From Chitinophaga alhagiae (GTDB taxonomy: Bacteria; Bacteroidota; Bacteroidia; Chitinophagales; Chitinophagaceae), in the NCBI RefSeq assembly GCF_003568665.1, contig NZ_QXMH01000007.1:1-64000 (forward strand): a stretch of DNA of 64,000 nt, in the 5' to 3' direction. Numbering within the stretch: the stretch's first letter is position 1; every line of letters starts with the position of its first letter. The notes beneath the pieces are model-generated. The model saw only the letters and a program-made list of their open reading frames with translations. It was not told the origin of the DNA and did no database searches. Shown here piece by piece: positions 51,914-60,726 of the stretch. Position numbers and translations under genes: made by a program.

Positions 51914-52707
51914 AGAACAGCAACTTTACCGTGGGCATATTGGTGTCTACCTACAACTGGCCTCAGGCACTGGAAGTGATATTCAGGAGCATTATGCTGC
52001 AAACCCGCCAGCCTGACGAAATATTGGTGGCAGATGACGGCTCCGGCGCCGAAACGGCGGCTTTGATAGAACGCTACCGGTCTATCTTCAACATTCCCCT
52101 CAAACATGCCTGGCAGGAAGACGCCGGCTTCAGGAAGAGCGCCATTCTCAATAAAGCCATAAAGCTGGCGGAAGCAGACTACATCATTGAAATAGACGGA
52201 GACATTGTGCTCCATCCTTCATTTATTGAAGACCATATACGCCACGCCCGCCGCGGCATTTTTGTACAGGGCGCCCGCACCATGGTCAGCGAGGGCAAAA
52301 CACGGGAGATACTGGCTACCGGGCAAACAGACATCAGTTTTTTCACCGGCGGCATCAGCAACCGGTTCAACAGCCTTCACCTGCCTTCGCTGTCATTTCT
52401 GATACGCGCCAATTCCCGCAGCTCGGAAAATATCAAGGGCTGCAACCTGGCTTTCTGGAAAGATGATTTTATTGCCATTAACGGCTACAACAATCTTTTT
52501 CATGGCTGGGGCTCTGAAGACTACGAGTTTGCCGCCAGGCTGATCAACACCGGTGTGCTGAAACGGCGGCTGAAGCTAGCGGCGGTGTGCTATCACCTGC
52601 ATCATGCCTGCAACTCACGTGAGCAGGAACACATGAACCAGCGGCGCTACAGTGAAACGGTAGTAAAGCGGCTCACGTTCTGCACCAACGGGTATGCGGA
52701 AGTTTAA
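51910..52707 (+). CDS. Family 2 glycosyltransferase with C-terminal GT7-like domain
   Basis: A 265-aa GT-A enzyme. The N-terminal half has the GT2 start 'VGILVSTYNWPQALEVIF', 'VADDGSGAET' and the metal-binding 'IIEIDGDIVLH'. The C-terminal part 'GCNLAFWKDDFIAINGYNNLFHGWGSEDYEFAARL', split over residues 177-211, is the galactosyltransferase C-terminal (Glyco_transf_7C) motif. It adds a sugar from a nucleotide sugar to a glycan. Its stop overlaps by 4 bp the stop of the convergent gene on the other strand. Confidence 0.9.
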   Translation: MKNSNFTVGILVSTYNWPQALEVIFRSIMLQTRQPDEILVADDGSGAETAALIERYRSIFNIPLKHAWQEDAGFRKSAILNKAIKLAEADYIIEIDGDIVLHPSFIEDHIRHARRGIFVQGARTMVSEGKTREILATGQTDISFFTGGISNRFNSLHLPSLSFLIRANSRSSENIKGCNLAFWKDDFIAINGYNNLFHGWGSEDYEFAARLINTGVLKRRLKLAAVCYHLHHACNSREQEHMNQRRYSETVVKRLTFCTNGYAEV

Positions 52708-53813
52708 TTGACGGAAGCCTGCCACATGGCTACGCCAATGGCCAGCGCGGGGTATAACAGCCATTTAACGGTCCTGTATGTATTGGAGCGGTAGAAGTTG
52801 ATCTTCCGGATGCGGCCATCGTCATGAAACCGCTCACCGATGCGGTACAACTGCCCTTTTTTCAGCTTTCCCCACAACACGCCCACATCCTGCGCCAGCC
52901 GCAAAACGGCGGCATAATATATTGCCGTTACACTGCTGCCGGGGTACCGCTTTTGTACCTGCACGGCATTGGCAATAAATTCTATGCACACCACCCCGGC
53001 CATCATGAGCAATACGGCGCCCGTCCAGCCCGGTACGGGCAGCAGCAGGCATAACAGCAGCAAGGTTTCAGGGGTGTTCAGAAAATCGTAGTAGGTAAAT
53101 TGCGGGTGCAGCGTGCCCAGGAGGCTGTTGCCAATGCCATAACGGAAAGGGCGTTTGTAGCCGGGCTGGCCATTGTTCCACCAGGGGTGGCTCACGGCGG
53201 CCTGCGGTACGCAGTGCAGGCGCTGCCCTTTGTTGTGCGTCATCAGGTTCAGGAAAAAGTCTACATCTTCCCCGCCGCCGGAAGCCGGAAAGACGGTGGA
53301 GAAACGCAGTTCTTCCATGGCCGTGCGCCGCACCATCACATTGGCGGTAGCCGCCCACGCAAAGGACGCACGCCGTTCCGCAATGCTGAAAATATCCATG
53401 GAGCCGCTGGCCAGCACCGCTTCAGAAAACCGGGTAAGGGCCGGCGGAAAGCGCACCAGGCCTATGAAACCGGTGGCCGCTGGCTGTTCTGCCGCCGCGG
53501 CCGCATATGCTTCCAACAACTGCGGTTCCGGCAACACATCATCATCCAGGAACAGCAGCCACTCCCCCGCTGACGAGGCAATGCCCCGGTTACGCGCCGC
53601 GGCGGCGCCCATATTTTTCTCGTTGACGATGATAAAAATAGTATTATTGTCTGCCATGCCACGGATAGCCTCCGGCAACTTTGCGGCAGGGTCGTCTATC
53701 ACCAGGTAAAAGCGCAAAACGGCCCCGGCAGGCCGTTTCAGGCCAAGCACCGGTAACAGGTATTGTTCATCGGGCCGGAAAGATGGTATAATTACGTCTA
53801 TGCTGAGCGCCAT
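52704..53813 (-). CDS. Family 2 glycosyltransferase with C-terminal membrane helices
   Basis: A 369-aa protein: 'IDVIIPSFRPDEQYL' start, 'NEKNMGAAAARNRGIASS', catalytic metal site 'WLLFLDDDVLPEPQLL' near 84-100, and 'GGGEDVDFFLNL' near 178. The C-terminal third has two or three hydrophobic helices (about 245-280 and 345-365), so it is probably held on the inner face of the cytoplasmic membrane. It faces the neighbours on both sides: convergent with the gene at 51910 and divergent from that at 53850. Confidence 0.9.
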   Translation of the reverse strand: MALSIDVIIPSFRPDEQYLLPVLGLKRPAGAVLRFYLVIDDPAAKLPEAIRGMADNNTIFIIVNEKNMGAAAARNRGIASSAGEWLLFLDDDVLPEPQLLEAYAAAAAEQPAATGFIGLVRFPPALTRFSEAVLASGSMDIFSIAERRASFAWAATANVMVRRTAMEELRFSTVFPASGGGEDVDFFLNLMTHNKGQRLHCVPQAAVSHPWWNNGQPGYKRPFRYGIGNSLLGTLHPQFTYYDFLNTPETLLLLCLLLPVPGWTGAVLLMMAGVVCIEFIANAVQVQKRYPGSSVTAIYYAAVLRLAQDVGVLWGKLKKGQLYRIGERFHDDGRIRKINFYRSNTYRTVKWLLYPALAIGVAMWQASVN

Positions 53814-53849
53814 GGTGTGCGGCCCAAGTTAATTAAATCCTGCTGATCC

Positions 53850-54851
53850 ATGAAAACGATTTTCACCATCTGTTCCAATAATTACCTTGCACAAGCGGCT
53901 GTACTCGGCGCTTCCGTAAAACAGCACGAGCCGGATGCCCGCTTCATCATTTGCCTGTGTGACGAGATGCTGGCGGACATAGACTACCGCAGCCTGGCAG
54001 ACGAAGTGCTGCCCGCGGCAGACATTGAACCGCAGATGCCGGCGCTGGCCCTTAAATATAACATTGTAGAGCTGAACACCTGCATCAAGCCACGCGTGCT
54101 GGAATACCTGCTGGAAGAAAGACAGGCCGCCAAAGTGCTCTATCTCGATCCTGACATCCGGCTCTACCAGCCGCTTACAGATGTATTTGCCGTGCTGGAC
54201 AATGCGCCCGTAGCCCTCACCCCGCACATCTACACGCCCATTCCGCTTGACGGTAAAAAACCGGCGGAACATACCTTTCTCAACTACGGCATTTATAACC
54301 TGGGGTTTGTGGGCGTTAGCCGGGGCAGTGAGGCCCTGCGCTTTATCCGCTGGTGGAAGAACATTACTTACCACCAGGGTTTCTTCAGGCCGGAACAGGG
54401 CATTTTTGTAGACCAGTTGCCCGTGAACCTGGCCCCGCTTTTTTTCAAAGGTATTCATATACTGGAAGACAAAGGGCTTAACATGGCGCCCTGGAACCTG
54501 CATGAGCGGCATCTTTCGGAGCAGAACGGGCAATACCTGGTGAATGGCGGCACCACGTTGAAATTCTTCCATTTCAGCTCATTTGAGCCGGACGTGGCGG
54601 AGTTGCCCCTTTTCCACTATGACCGCTTTACGCTGGCCGCCCGGCCAGACCTGCAGCAGCTATATGCAGACTACAACAGCCATATCAAAAAAGCGGGTTA
54701 CTTTACTTTCAGCGGGCACGAAAGCGCCTATACAGCGCTGCGCAATGCCCATCTCAAGCATGAAAAACGTTTTGCCGTGAAACTGATGAAGAAACTCAGG
54801 GCCTGGCGGCAGGGTCCCAGAAATCAGGTTCCCCCTGCAGCCTTTTTTTAA
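53850..54851 (+). CDS. Glycosyltransferase, GT8-like
   Basis: A 333-aa GT-A-type protein beginning 'MKTIFTICSNNYLAQAAVLGASVKQHEP', split over residues 1-28. The metal-binding DxD lies in 'KVLYLDPDIRLYQPL' near residue 100; 'LNYGIYNLGFVGVSRG' and 'FVDQLPVNLAPLFF' also fit the GT8/glycogenin-like fold. The sugar donor is unknown. Its last 56 bp overlap the 3' end of the convergent gene on the minus strand, an unusually long tail-to-tail overlap. Confidence 0.8.
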   Translation: MKTIFTICSNNYLAQAAVLGASVKQHEPDARFIICLCDEMLADIDYRSLADEVLPAADIEPQMPALALKYNIVELNTCIKPRVLEYLLEERQAAKVLYLDPDIRLYQPLTDVFAVLDNAPVALTPHIYTPIPLDGKKPAEHTFLNYGIYNLGFVGVSRGSEALRFIRWWKNITYHQGFFRPEQGIFVDQLPVNLAPLFFKGIHILEDKGLNMAPWNLHERHLSEQNGQYLVNGGTTLKFFHFSSFEPDVAELPLFHYDRFTLAARPDLQQLYADYNSHIKKAGYFTFSGHESAYTALRNAHLKHEKRFAVKLMKKLRAWRQGPRNQVPPAAFF

Positions 54852-55563
54852 GCTGCTTCCACCGCATTCTCATGTACATCCACCAGCCCATATGCCGGCG
54901 GATGAGCTGCAGCTTGTCCGTTTTAAAAGGTTTATCGTCCGTGGCAGCGGAAAATCCCGTCATGTTGTAACGGGTTATAGTGAAGGCATGGTATTCCTTT
55001 TTGAGATCAGCGTCTCCCCACAACATGATGTTCAGCGCATAGTCCGCATACACCCTGTACCGCAGGTTGTACCGGTATTTCCTGAAAGCGGCGGCGGGAT
55101 AAATAATGGCCTGGTGGTTCATGCAGTGCTTGGCCAGGCGGTAGGCGGAAAAAGGGCCGCTGAGCAGCTCCATCCCTGGTTGTTGGGCGCCGTAATACGG
55201 TTCGCTGTTACCGTAATACACGGTGTGCGGATCTTTCAGCCGTACCGCCAGCTCGGCAAAGCCCGGCAGCAGCCTGTCATCCGCCCCCATAAAATACAGC
55301 CATGTGCCCCGCGCCTGCGCAATGCCTTTATTCAGCGCATCGTAAATACCCTCATCTGCCCCGCTGCTCCAGCGCAGCTGCGGCATGGTGTGTGTTTGCA
55401 GGATGGACAGCGTGTTGTCTGTACTGCCTCCGTCCATTACCAGCACTTCCATATTGCGCAGCGGTTGCGCGGCAATGGAAGCCAGGCAGGCCTCCAGCTC
55501 CGTACCGGCGTTGTAGGTAGCTATAATGATGCTGAGCGTGATGCGTTCTGTTTTACCTTCCAT
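54796..55563 (-). CDS. Family 2 glycosyltransferase (WcaA/colanic-acid type)
   Basis: A 255-aa protein starting at ATG 55563 (MEGKTERITLSIIIATYNAG). It has 'VLVMDGGSTDNTL', 'WSSGADEGIYDALNKGIAQARG' split over residues 64-85, and the site 'LYFMGADDRLLPG' near 90. The GGSTD and DEGIYDA(L/M)NKG blocks are the hallmark of the WcaA/PssE-like GT2 group found in capsule and exopolysaccharide loci. A longer frame to 55644 is open but would overlap the divergent gene. The C-terminal tail overlaps the GT8-like gene by 56 bp. Confidence 0.9.
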   Translation of the reverse strand: MEGKTERITLSIIIATYNAGTELEACLASIAAQPLRNMEVLVMDGGSTDNTLSILQTHTMPQLRWSSGADEGIYDALNKGIAQARGTWLYFMGADDRLLPGFAELAVRLKDPHTVYYGNSEPYYGAQQPGMELLSGPFSAYRLAKHCMNHQAIIYPAAAFRKYRYNLRYRVYADYALNIMLWGDADLKKEYHAFTITRYNMTGFSAATDDKPFKTDKLQLIRRHMGWWMYMRMRWKQLKKRLQGEPDFWDPAARP

Positions 55564-55619
55564 TGCTGTTAAAATAAAAAACTTATCTTTAATTCCCAGC
55601 ATCAATCGTTTACAACCAT

Positions 55620-56558
55620 ATGGAGGCCTACTTAGTGCGATCACCTGTTTTATTTCTCCTCTTCAACCGTCCGGATTTAACGCAGCGCGTCTTTGAACAG
55701 ATCAGGGCGGCGCGCCCCGCACGGCTCTATATTGCGGCAGACGGGCCCCGGGAGGGGAATGCAACAGATACCGAACGTTGCCGGCAGGCCCGCGCTGTAG
55801 CGGAGCAGGTAGACTGGCCCTGCACCTGCCAAACCCTGTTCCGCGAGCGGAACCTGGGTTGCAGGGAAGCCGTGGCATCCGCCATTACCTGGTTTTTTGA
55901 ACAGGAAGAAGAAGGCATTATACTGGAAGACGATTGCCTGCCTAACAGCAGTTTTTTCCGTTTTTGCGATACGCTGCTGGAAAAATACCGGTACGACGAG
56001 CGGGTGCGCATCATTACCGGCACCAACCTGCAAATGGGCCGGCAGTGGGGCCATGCCAGCTATTACTTTTCCCAGTACAGCAACATCTGGGGCTGGGCAA
56101 GCTGGCGGCGCGTATGGGAACGGTATGACCCGGCGCTGCGGCAATACACAGCGGAGGAAGCGGCCCTTTATATACGGAAAGTATTTGACGATCCGTTCTT
56201 AGTAAAAGAATGGGAAAAAATATTCACGGCCCTGAAGGCCGGGAAAATTGATACCTGGGATTATCAGCTGAACCTGATCACATTTTTCGAGAACGGCCTT
56301 TGCGCCACGCCCAACGTAAACCTGATCAGCAACATCGGTTTCAGGGCAGACGGCACGCATACGCACAACCCGGCCAACCATCACGCGGCGCTGCCAGCGG
56401 GTGAATTGACGAACATCACGCATCCTGTGTATTTTGTACCTGAAAAGGCCGCGGACTATTATTTCCTCGAAAAGGAATTTGATCTGGCACAAAAATGGAG
56501 AAGGCACAGGAAACTTAAAAACAGATTGAAAAGATGGATGAAAAGCCTGTTTCAATGA
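55620..56558 (+). CDS. Nucleotide-diphospho-sugar transferase-like glycosyltransferase
   Basis: A 312-aa protein with 'SPVLFLLFNRPDLTQRVFEQI' near residues 8-28 (split), 'RLYIAADGPRE', 'RERNLGCREAVASAI', the metal site 'EGIILEDDCLPNSSFF' near 98, and 'SNIWGWASWRRVW' near 158. These blocks are typical of the GT-A proteins annotated as nucleotide-diphospho-sugar transferases in surface-glycan loci. Its TGA overlaps the next start (ATGA), giving coupled translation with the following GT2 gene. Confidence 0.85.
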   Translation: MEAYLVRSPVLFLLFNRPDLTQRVFEQIRAARPARLYIAADGPREGNATDTERCRQARAVAEQVDWPCTCQTLFRERNLGCREAVASAITWFFEQEEEGIILEDDCLPNSSFFRFCDTLLEKYRYDERVRIITGTNLQMGRQWGHASYYFSQYSNIWGWASWRRVWERYDPALRQYTAEEAALYIRKVFDDPFLVKEWEKIFTALKAGKIDTWDYQLNLITFFENGLCATPNVNLISNIGFRADGTHTHNPANHHAALPAGELTNITHPVYFVPEKAADYYFLEKEFDLAQKWRRHRKLKNRLKRWMKSLFQ

Positions 56559-57568
56559 AGACCAGCTATGACAAGGACTATTCCATTGTGATATGCACTT
56601 ACAATCCTGACGAGCGCCTGCTGGCCAGGTGCCTGAAAGCCGTATCCGGTCTGGACAGGGAGGGTTTGCGCACGGAGGTGATACTGGTAGACAACAACAG
56701 CAGAACGCCTGTACGGAGCCTGGCTTACGTGCAAGAACATACGAAAGATATTCCCGGTTGCCAGATACTGGAAGTAAAAGAGCAGGGCGTGAAATACGCC
56801 CGCATGGCCGCTATAGAAAAAGCGCTGGGCAAATTCATCGTCTATATAGATTATGATAACGAACCGGCTCCCGGCTACCTGCAGGAGCTGAAAAAACTGA
56901 ACGAACGTTTTCCGCAGGTAGGCGCCTGGGGCCCCGGCCATGTATATGTTGATTTTATTGACGGCGTAGACCGGAAGATAGAAGGATATGCCCGTATGGC
57001 CTTCCAGGAGCGGCACGATGCGGATACCGAGTTTTCTACCGAGCGGGACTGGCAGCATTGTTACCCCTTCGGCACAGGGCTGTGTACCTACACCTTTCTG
57101 CTGAAAGAATATATTCAACTGGCCCTGCAGGGCCGTTTCACGCAGCCCGGCAGAACAGGCGCAGCGCTCACCAGCGGAGAAGACACGCAGATGGTGCTGC
57201 TCTGCATCAGCAAGGGATATGCCGCGGGGGTATCTCCCGCCCTGCAGATGCATCACATCATTCCCCGCAACCGCGCCAACCGCAAATACCTGCAGCGGCT
57301 GGCCTGGGGCACCGGCCTGTGTTATGAAAGCTGCATGCTGGAAGTGTTCCCGGAAAGGAAACCGCAACTGCTGCGGCGGCTGATGGCGGAAGCCAAGTTC
57401 AGCAGGCAAGCGCTGAAGCGTACCATTAACACCACCTGGCACCGCAACCCTATGAAAAAATTTGAGCTGGTGCGGTTTCTCAGCATCAACGCCGGCATCT
57501 ACACCGCGCTCAACAAACCTTTGCCCGCTACCGTGGTGAATATTGTAAAATTCCTGAACCTCCAATAA
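56555..57568 (+). CDS. Family 2 glycosyltransferase
   Basis: A 337-aa protein with 'YSIVICTYNPDERLL', 'VILVDNNSRTPV' and a site 'FIVYIDYDNEPAPGYL' near 88. The C-terminal half has 'SGEDTQMVLLCISKGYAAG' and 'MHHIIPRNRANRKYLQRL', typical of GT2 enzymes with an acceptor-binding helical region. ATG 56555 is chosen because it overlaps the upstream stop as ATGA; an in-frame ATG at 56534 would add seven residues. The next glycosyltransferase gene starts 3 bp after its stop and shares the same layout. Confidence 0.88.
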   Translation: MKTSYDKDYSIVICTYNPDERLLARCLKAVSGLDREGLRTEVILVDNNSRTPVRSLAYVQEHTKDIPGCQILEVKEQGVKYARMAAIEKALGKFIVYIDYDNEPAPGYLQELKKLNERFPQVGAWGPGHVYVDFIDGVDRKIEGYARMAFQERHDADTEFSTERDWQHCYPFGTGLCTYTFLLKEYIQLALQGRFTQPGRTGAALTSGEDTQMVLLCISKGYAAGVSPALQMHHIIPRNRANRKYLQRLAWGTGLCYESCMLEVFPERKPQLLRRLMAEAKFSRQALKRTINTTWHRNPMKKFELVRFLSINAGIYTALNKPLPATVVNIVKFLNLQ

Positions 57569-57571
57569 CAG

Positions 57572-58543
57572 ATGTCCGTACAAGTATCCGTTATTATATG
57601 CTGCTTTAACAGCGCCGCCCGCCTACCGGACACGCTGCGCCACCTTGCACAGCAACAGCCGCCGGCGCAAGGCAGCTGGGAAGTGCTGGTGATAGACAAT
57701 GCCTCTACAGATCGCACCGCCGCCACGGCAACAGATTGCTGGCAACGCTTTGGCCCGCCCGGCGTACCCTTGCGGGTAGTGCCGGAGCCGCAGCCCGGTC
57801 AAATGCATGCCCGTAAAAAAGGCGTGCAGGAGGCACAGGCGGAATACCTGGTATTTTGTGACGATGATAACTGGCTAAGCCCGAACTACGTGGCCCATGC
57901 CCTGGAAATGGCGCAGCAGCCGCAGTTTGGCGCCGGCGGCGGCAAAAACGTGCCGGTAACGGACGCCTCCGCCTACCCGGACTGGTTTGAGGAGTATAAA
58001 GATAAATACGCCATCAGCATCCGTTTCGGCCCGTCCGGAGATGTAAGCAGCCGCGGGCTGGTACTGGGCGCGGGCCTCGTTACGCGCAAATCCCTCTTCC
58101 TGGAAGTGAACAGCCACCGCTATCCTTCCCTGCTCAACGGCCGGGATGGGCAGCACCTCAGCACCGGCGATGATTTTGAATACTGCAAACGCCTGCTGCT
58201 GTGGGGTTATAAACTGTATTACGATGAACAGATGGTATTGCAGCACTTCATTCCCCGGGAACGCCTCACCATCCCCTACCGGGAAAAACTGATGGCCGGC
58301 ATTATGGAAGCGGGAAAAGTGCTGGGAGAATACGATCTTGCGCTTCGCCTGCACCTCAAAAACAGTCAAAAGAACCGCTGGCGCCTCCTGGCACTGGCGC
58401 CGTTCAGGATATTGCTCTGCCGCCTCGGGCTTACAGACCGGCAGCTGCAAGACGAACAGCTGACCCTGTTCTACCTTTCGCCGTTGCCAGGTAAAACCAA
58501 CACCCCGCGGGCGCTGATCAAAAAATTCATATACAGACAATAA
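57572..58543 (+). CDS. Family 2 glycosyltransferase
   Basis: A 323-aa protein with 'VSVIICCFNSAARLPDTL', 'VLVIDNASTDRT', the site 'YLVFCDDDNWLSPNYV' near 90-105 and 'GDDFEYCKRLLLWGYKLYYDE' split over residues 198-218. It is clearly related to the preceding gene (both have the late '(E/D)D...M-x-L-x-H-x-I-P-R' block), so the two probably arose by an older duplication. It starts 3 bp after the upstream stop, in a tight run of four glycan genes. Confidence 0.9.
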   Translation: MSVQVSVIICCFNSAARLPDTLRHLAQQQPPAQGSWEVLVIDNASTDRTAATATDCWQRFGPPGVPLRVVPEPQPGQMHARKKGVQEAQAEYLVFCDDDNWLSPNYVAHALEMAQQPQFGAGGGKNVPVTDASAYPDWFEEYKDKYAISIRFGPSGDVSSRGLVLGAGLVTRKSLFLEVNSHRYPSLLNGRDGQHLSTGDDFEYCKRLLLWGYKLYYDEQMVLQHFIPRERLTIPYREKLMAGIMEAGKVLGEYDLALRLHLKNSQKNRWRLLALAPFRILLCRLGLTDRQLQDEQLTLFYLSPLPGKTNTPRALIKKFIYRQ

Positions 58544-58554
58544 AAAACAACAGC

Positions 58555-59202
58555 ATGTTCTTTAAAAAGAAAAACCAGGAACGGTCCCTTTTCAAAATAT
58601 TCTCTTTCTATAACCAGAACGTACACCCGGATGTGCCGGTATACCAGAAGGCCGTGTTTGACAAGTTCGGCGTCAGCATCAACCATGTATTTGACAAACG
58701 TTTCAGCCATGGCGATTTCCTGAACCACGTATGCCGCAACGTAACGGATACGGATTACATCATCATTTTCGACATAGACTGCATACCCACCCACCCGCAA
58801 TGGCTGCAACTGCTGCTGAATGACCTGCTGGAGCCGCGTACCATTGTAGGCGCCGCGCAAACCGCCAACCATTTGCGCAACGGGCAAAACCTCTATGTAT
58901 CACCTTTCTTTTTTGCCATTTCTACCGCCTACCTGAAAGAACTGCACTACCCGGACATGAACATGACGGAAGATATGGACGCGGGGCAAAACCTTACAGA
59001 GCACGTTCAGCGGAACAAGGGGCAGGTAAAATACTGGTGGCCTACGCATATTGAGGAAGAAAAGTGGGACCTCTACCACCCGGAGCACAAACGTTTTGGG
59101 TTGGGCACTACCTACAATAACGCCATCTACCACGCTTTTTATTCAAGGGATAACATCTCCGCGCGGTTCATTGAGAAATGCAGGGAAGTGACGGGGGAAT
59201 GA
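58555..59202 (+). CDS. Glycosyltransferase-like protein with GT-A metal site
   Basis: A 215-aa protein with no signal peptide. 'TDYIIIFDIDCIPTHPQWL' near residues 62-80 looks like the DxD metal site of a GT-A glycosyltransferase; 'GAAQTANH' and 'DMDAGQNLTEHV' follow where the acceptor part would lie. No exact family comes to mind; it is shorter than most GT2 enzymes. It is the last gene of the plus-strand run, 11 bp after the previous gene, and is followed by a strong terminator. Confidence 0.7.
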   Translation: MFFKKKNQERSLFKIFSFYNQNVHPDVPVYQKAVFDKFGVSINHVFDKRFSHGDFLNHVCRNVTDTDYIIIFDIDCIPTHPQWLQLLLNDLLEPRTIVGAAQTANHLRNGQNLYVSPFFFAISTAYLKELHYPDMNMTEDMDAGQNLTEHVQRNKGQVKYWWPTHIEEEKWDLYHPEHKRFGLGTTYNNAIYHAFYSRDNISARFIEKCREVTGE

Positions 59203-59223
59203 TACAGCTTATTTCAGCGTACG

Positions 59224-59255
59224 CAGAAAAGCCCCGATTTACCGGGGCTTTTCTG
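59224..59255 (+). terminator. Strong terminator at the end of the glycan operon
   Basis: CAGAAAAGCCCCG and CGGGGCTTTTCTG form a perfect 13-bp stem with a 6-nt loop. The TTTT in the descending arm acts as the U-tract; the matching AAAA allows use from the other strand. Confidence 0.85.
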
Positions 59256-59290
59256 CCTTCTGGGCTTCCGTAGCGCCATCCCACATATCG

Positions 59291-59431
59291 TTATGTATAT
59301 GGCAATTTCACTACCGTCATCTGGTAACGGGCCTGCTCAGCCGGCTTGGGCATTACACCGCTGTCTGCCGGCTGGTCACTGGAGCGGAGGAAAAGCAACC
59401 GCGTGTGTTCCGGGTGCCTGGTCTGTTTGGA
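59291..59431 (-). pseudogene. Coding-like remnant downstream of rsgA
   Basis: In the same frame as rsgA, right after its TGA, 46 codons remain open and read as protein-like text (HPEHTRLLFLRSSDQP..., ending QMTVVKLPYT and TAA). Codon choice resembles real genes. No ATG stands at its beginning. It may be the C-terminal scrap of a lost gene; it is not part of any RsgA I know. Confidence 0.3.
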
Positions 59432-60499
59432 TCAATACTTACGGTCTTTCCTGTGCCTGGAGATCTGGTTCGCCAATTTGCTGAATTTGCGTTCGTTCCG
59501 CCGTTTATCCGCTTCGCTGGCCTGAAAATGGTATTGCTCGCGCAGGAGTTTCAGATAGCTGCGGTAAACAAGGTCCGGCAAAGCGCCATTGTCCATGGCC
59601 GCCAGCACCGCGCACCCTGGTTCATGCTGGTGAGTGCAATCGGCAAAGCGGCATTGTGGCGCCAGTTCCTCTATCAACGGGTGAAACACGCCTGCTGCGC
59701 CGGCCTCGCTGGTGAGCCCGAACTCGCGCATGCCCGGTGCGTCGATAATCATGCTGCCATTGGGCAACTGTATGAGGTGGCGCGCCGTGGTGGTGTGTTT
59801 ACCTTTGTTGTTGGCCTTACTGGTTGCGCCTACTTCCTGCACCCTGAAGCCGAGGAGGCTATTGAGCAAGGTACTTTTCCCGACGCCCGACGATCCCAGG
59901 AAAATATAGGTGTGCCCCGGCAGCAGAAATTCCCGGGCCCAGGCGTCCTGTTGCGCTGAATCGAGCGCACTGGTAAGGATCACAGGGCATTCGTACCCCA
60001 GCTCCCTCACCTCCTGCCGGTAGATTTCCGGATCAGGCACGAGGTCGGCCTTATTGAGCAGAACGATGGGTTGGATATGGCACTGCACCACCTGCTGCAG
60101 GTACCGTTGCAGGCGCATGGGGTTGTAGTCCCGGTCCAGCCCCTGAACGATAAACGCCGTGTCGATATTGGCCGCCAGTACCTGCCGGCCGCTTTGTGTG
60201 CCGGGGGCCTTGCGGCTGAGTTCATTGATGCGCGGCAGCGAATCGATGATGATCCCTTCTTCCTCGTACCGTTTTACCAGCACCCAATCGCCCACTTTCG
60301 GGCAGGTATCCGCTTCGCGCGTGTGGACCAGGGCGCCGGCGAGCTGCGCTTCGATGGCGCCTGTTTCGGTGATCAGTATATGTTTAAATCCTTGAATAGA
60401 CAGGACCCTTGCTGCTTCGAGGTCCTGATGCGGGTTTGATCCGAAATGACGCATGAAATGCCCATTCCATCCGTACGACTGTAATGTCGACATGGTCAT
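59432..60499 (-). CDS. rsgA: Ribosome small subunit-dependent GTPase A
   Basis: A 355-aa circularly permuted GTPase. An N-terminal OB-fold (about 40-95) is followed by the G domain in permuted order: G4 NKAD (149-152), G1 GSSGVGKST (202-210), switch region 'GKHTTTARHL' and G3 'DAPGMRE'. The zinc knuckle 'CRFADCTHQHEPGC' and a helical tail complete the family layout. It binds the 30S subunit and checks its late maturation, releasing factors on GTP hydrolysis. A leader of about 150 nt with a stable hairpin precedes it. Confidence 0.95.
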   Translation of the reverse strand: MTMSTLQSYGWNGHFMRHFGSNPHQDLEAARVLSIQGFKHILITETGAIEAQLAGALVHTREADTCPKVGDWVLVKRYEEEGIIIDSLPRINELSRKAPGTQSGRQVLAANIDTAFIVQGLDRDYNPMRLQRYLQQVVQCHIQPIVLLNKADLVPDPEIYRQEVRELGYECPVILTSALDSAQQDAWAREFLLPGHTYIFLGSSGVGKSTLLNSLLGFRVQEVGATSKANNKGKHTTTARHLIQLPNGSMIIDAPGMREFGLTSEAGAAGVFHPLIEELAPQCRFADCTHQHEPGCAVLAAMDNGALPDLVYRSYLKLLREQYHFQASEADKRRNERKFSKLANQISRHRKDRKY

Positions 60500-60510
60500 A
60501 CAATTCTGAT

Positions 60511-60537
60511 CCTGTCCGCGCGGGAGGGCGCGGCAGG
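60511..60537 (-). other. Stable hairpin in the rsgA leader
   Basis: CCTGTCCGCGC and GCGCGGCAGG pair (one bulged base) over a 6-nt loop, within the 5' leader and 12 bp upstream of the rsgA ATG. It could affect translation; no known riboswitch or leader motif is recognised. Confidence 0.35.
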
Positions 60538-60658
60538 ACGGTTACAATAAATCAGTTATTGACAATCAACGCAGGTAAAAGAGAAAAATACTTTGTGGCC
60601 TGCGTCAGGCAGCAATGTCCGACTGGAGATGATATGTTGATGGGCGTGTCATGAGACA

Positions 60659-60666
60659 CAAAGGTA
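60659..60666 (-). promoter_or_regulatory. -7 promoter element for rsgA
   Basis: TACCTTTG on the minus strand matches TAnnTTTG; transcription would start near 60652, giving the leader mentioned for rsgA. Confidence 0.5.
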
Positions 60667-60726
60667 AGGACTTTTTGGGGAAATGAACGTTAGCGCCATC
60701 AATGCACGCTGCGGCATAAAAAAACA

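Noticed and set aside
59293..59484. 63-codon plus-strand ORF overlapping the end of rsgA
   Set aside because: Trp/Cys/Ala-rich without motif, antisense to the rsgA tail region, starts right after a terminator.
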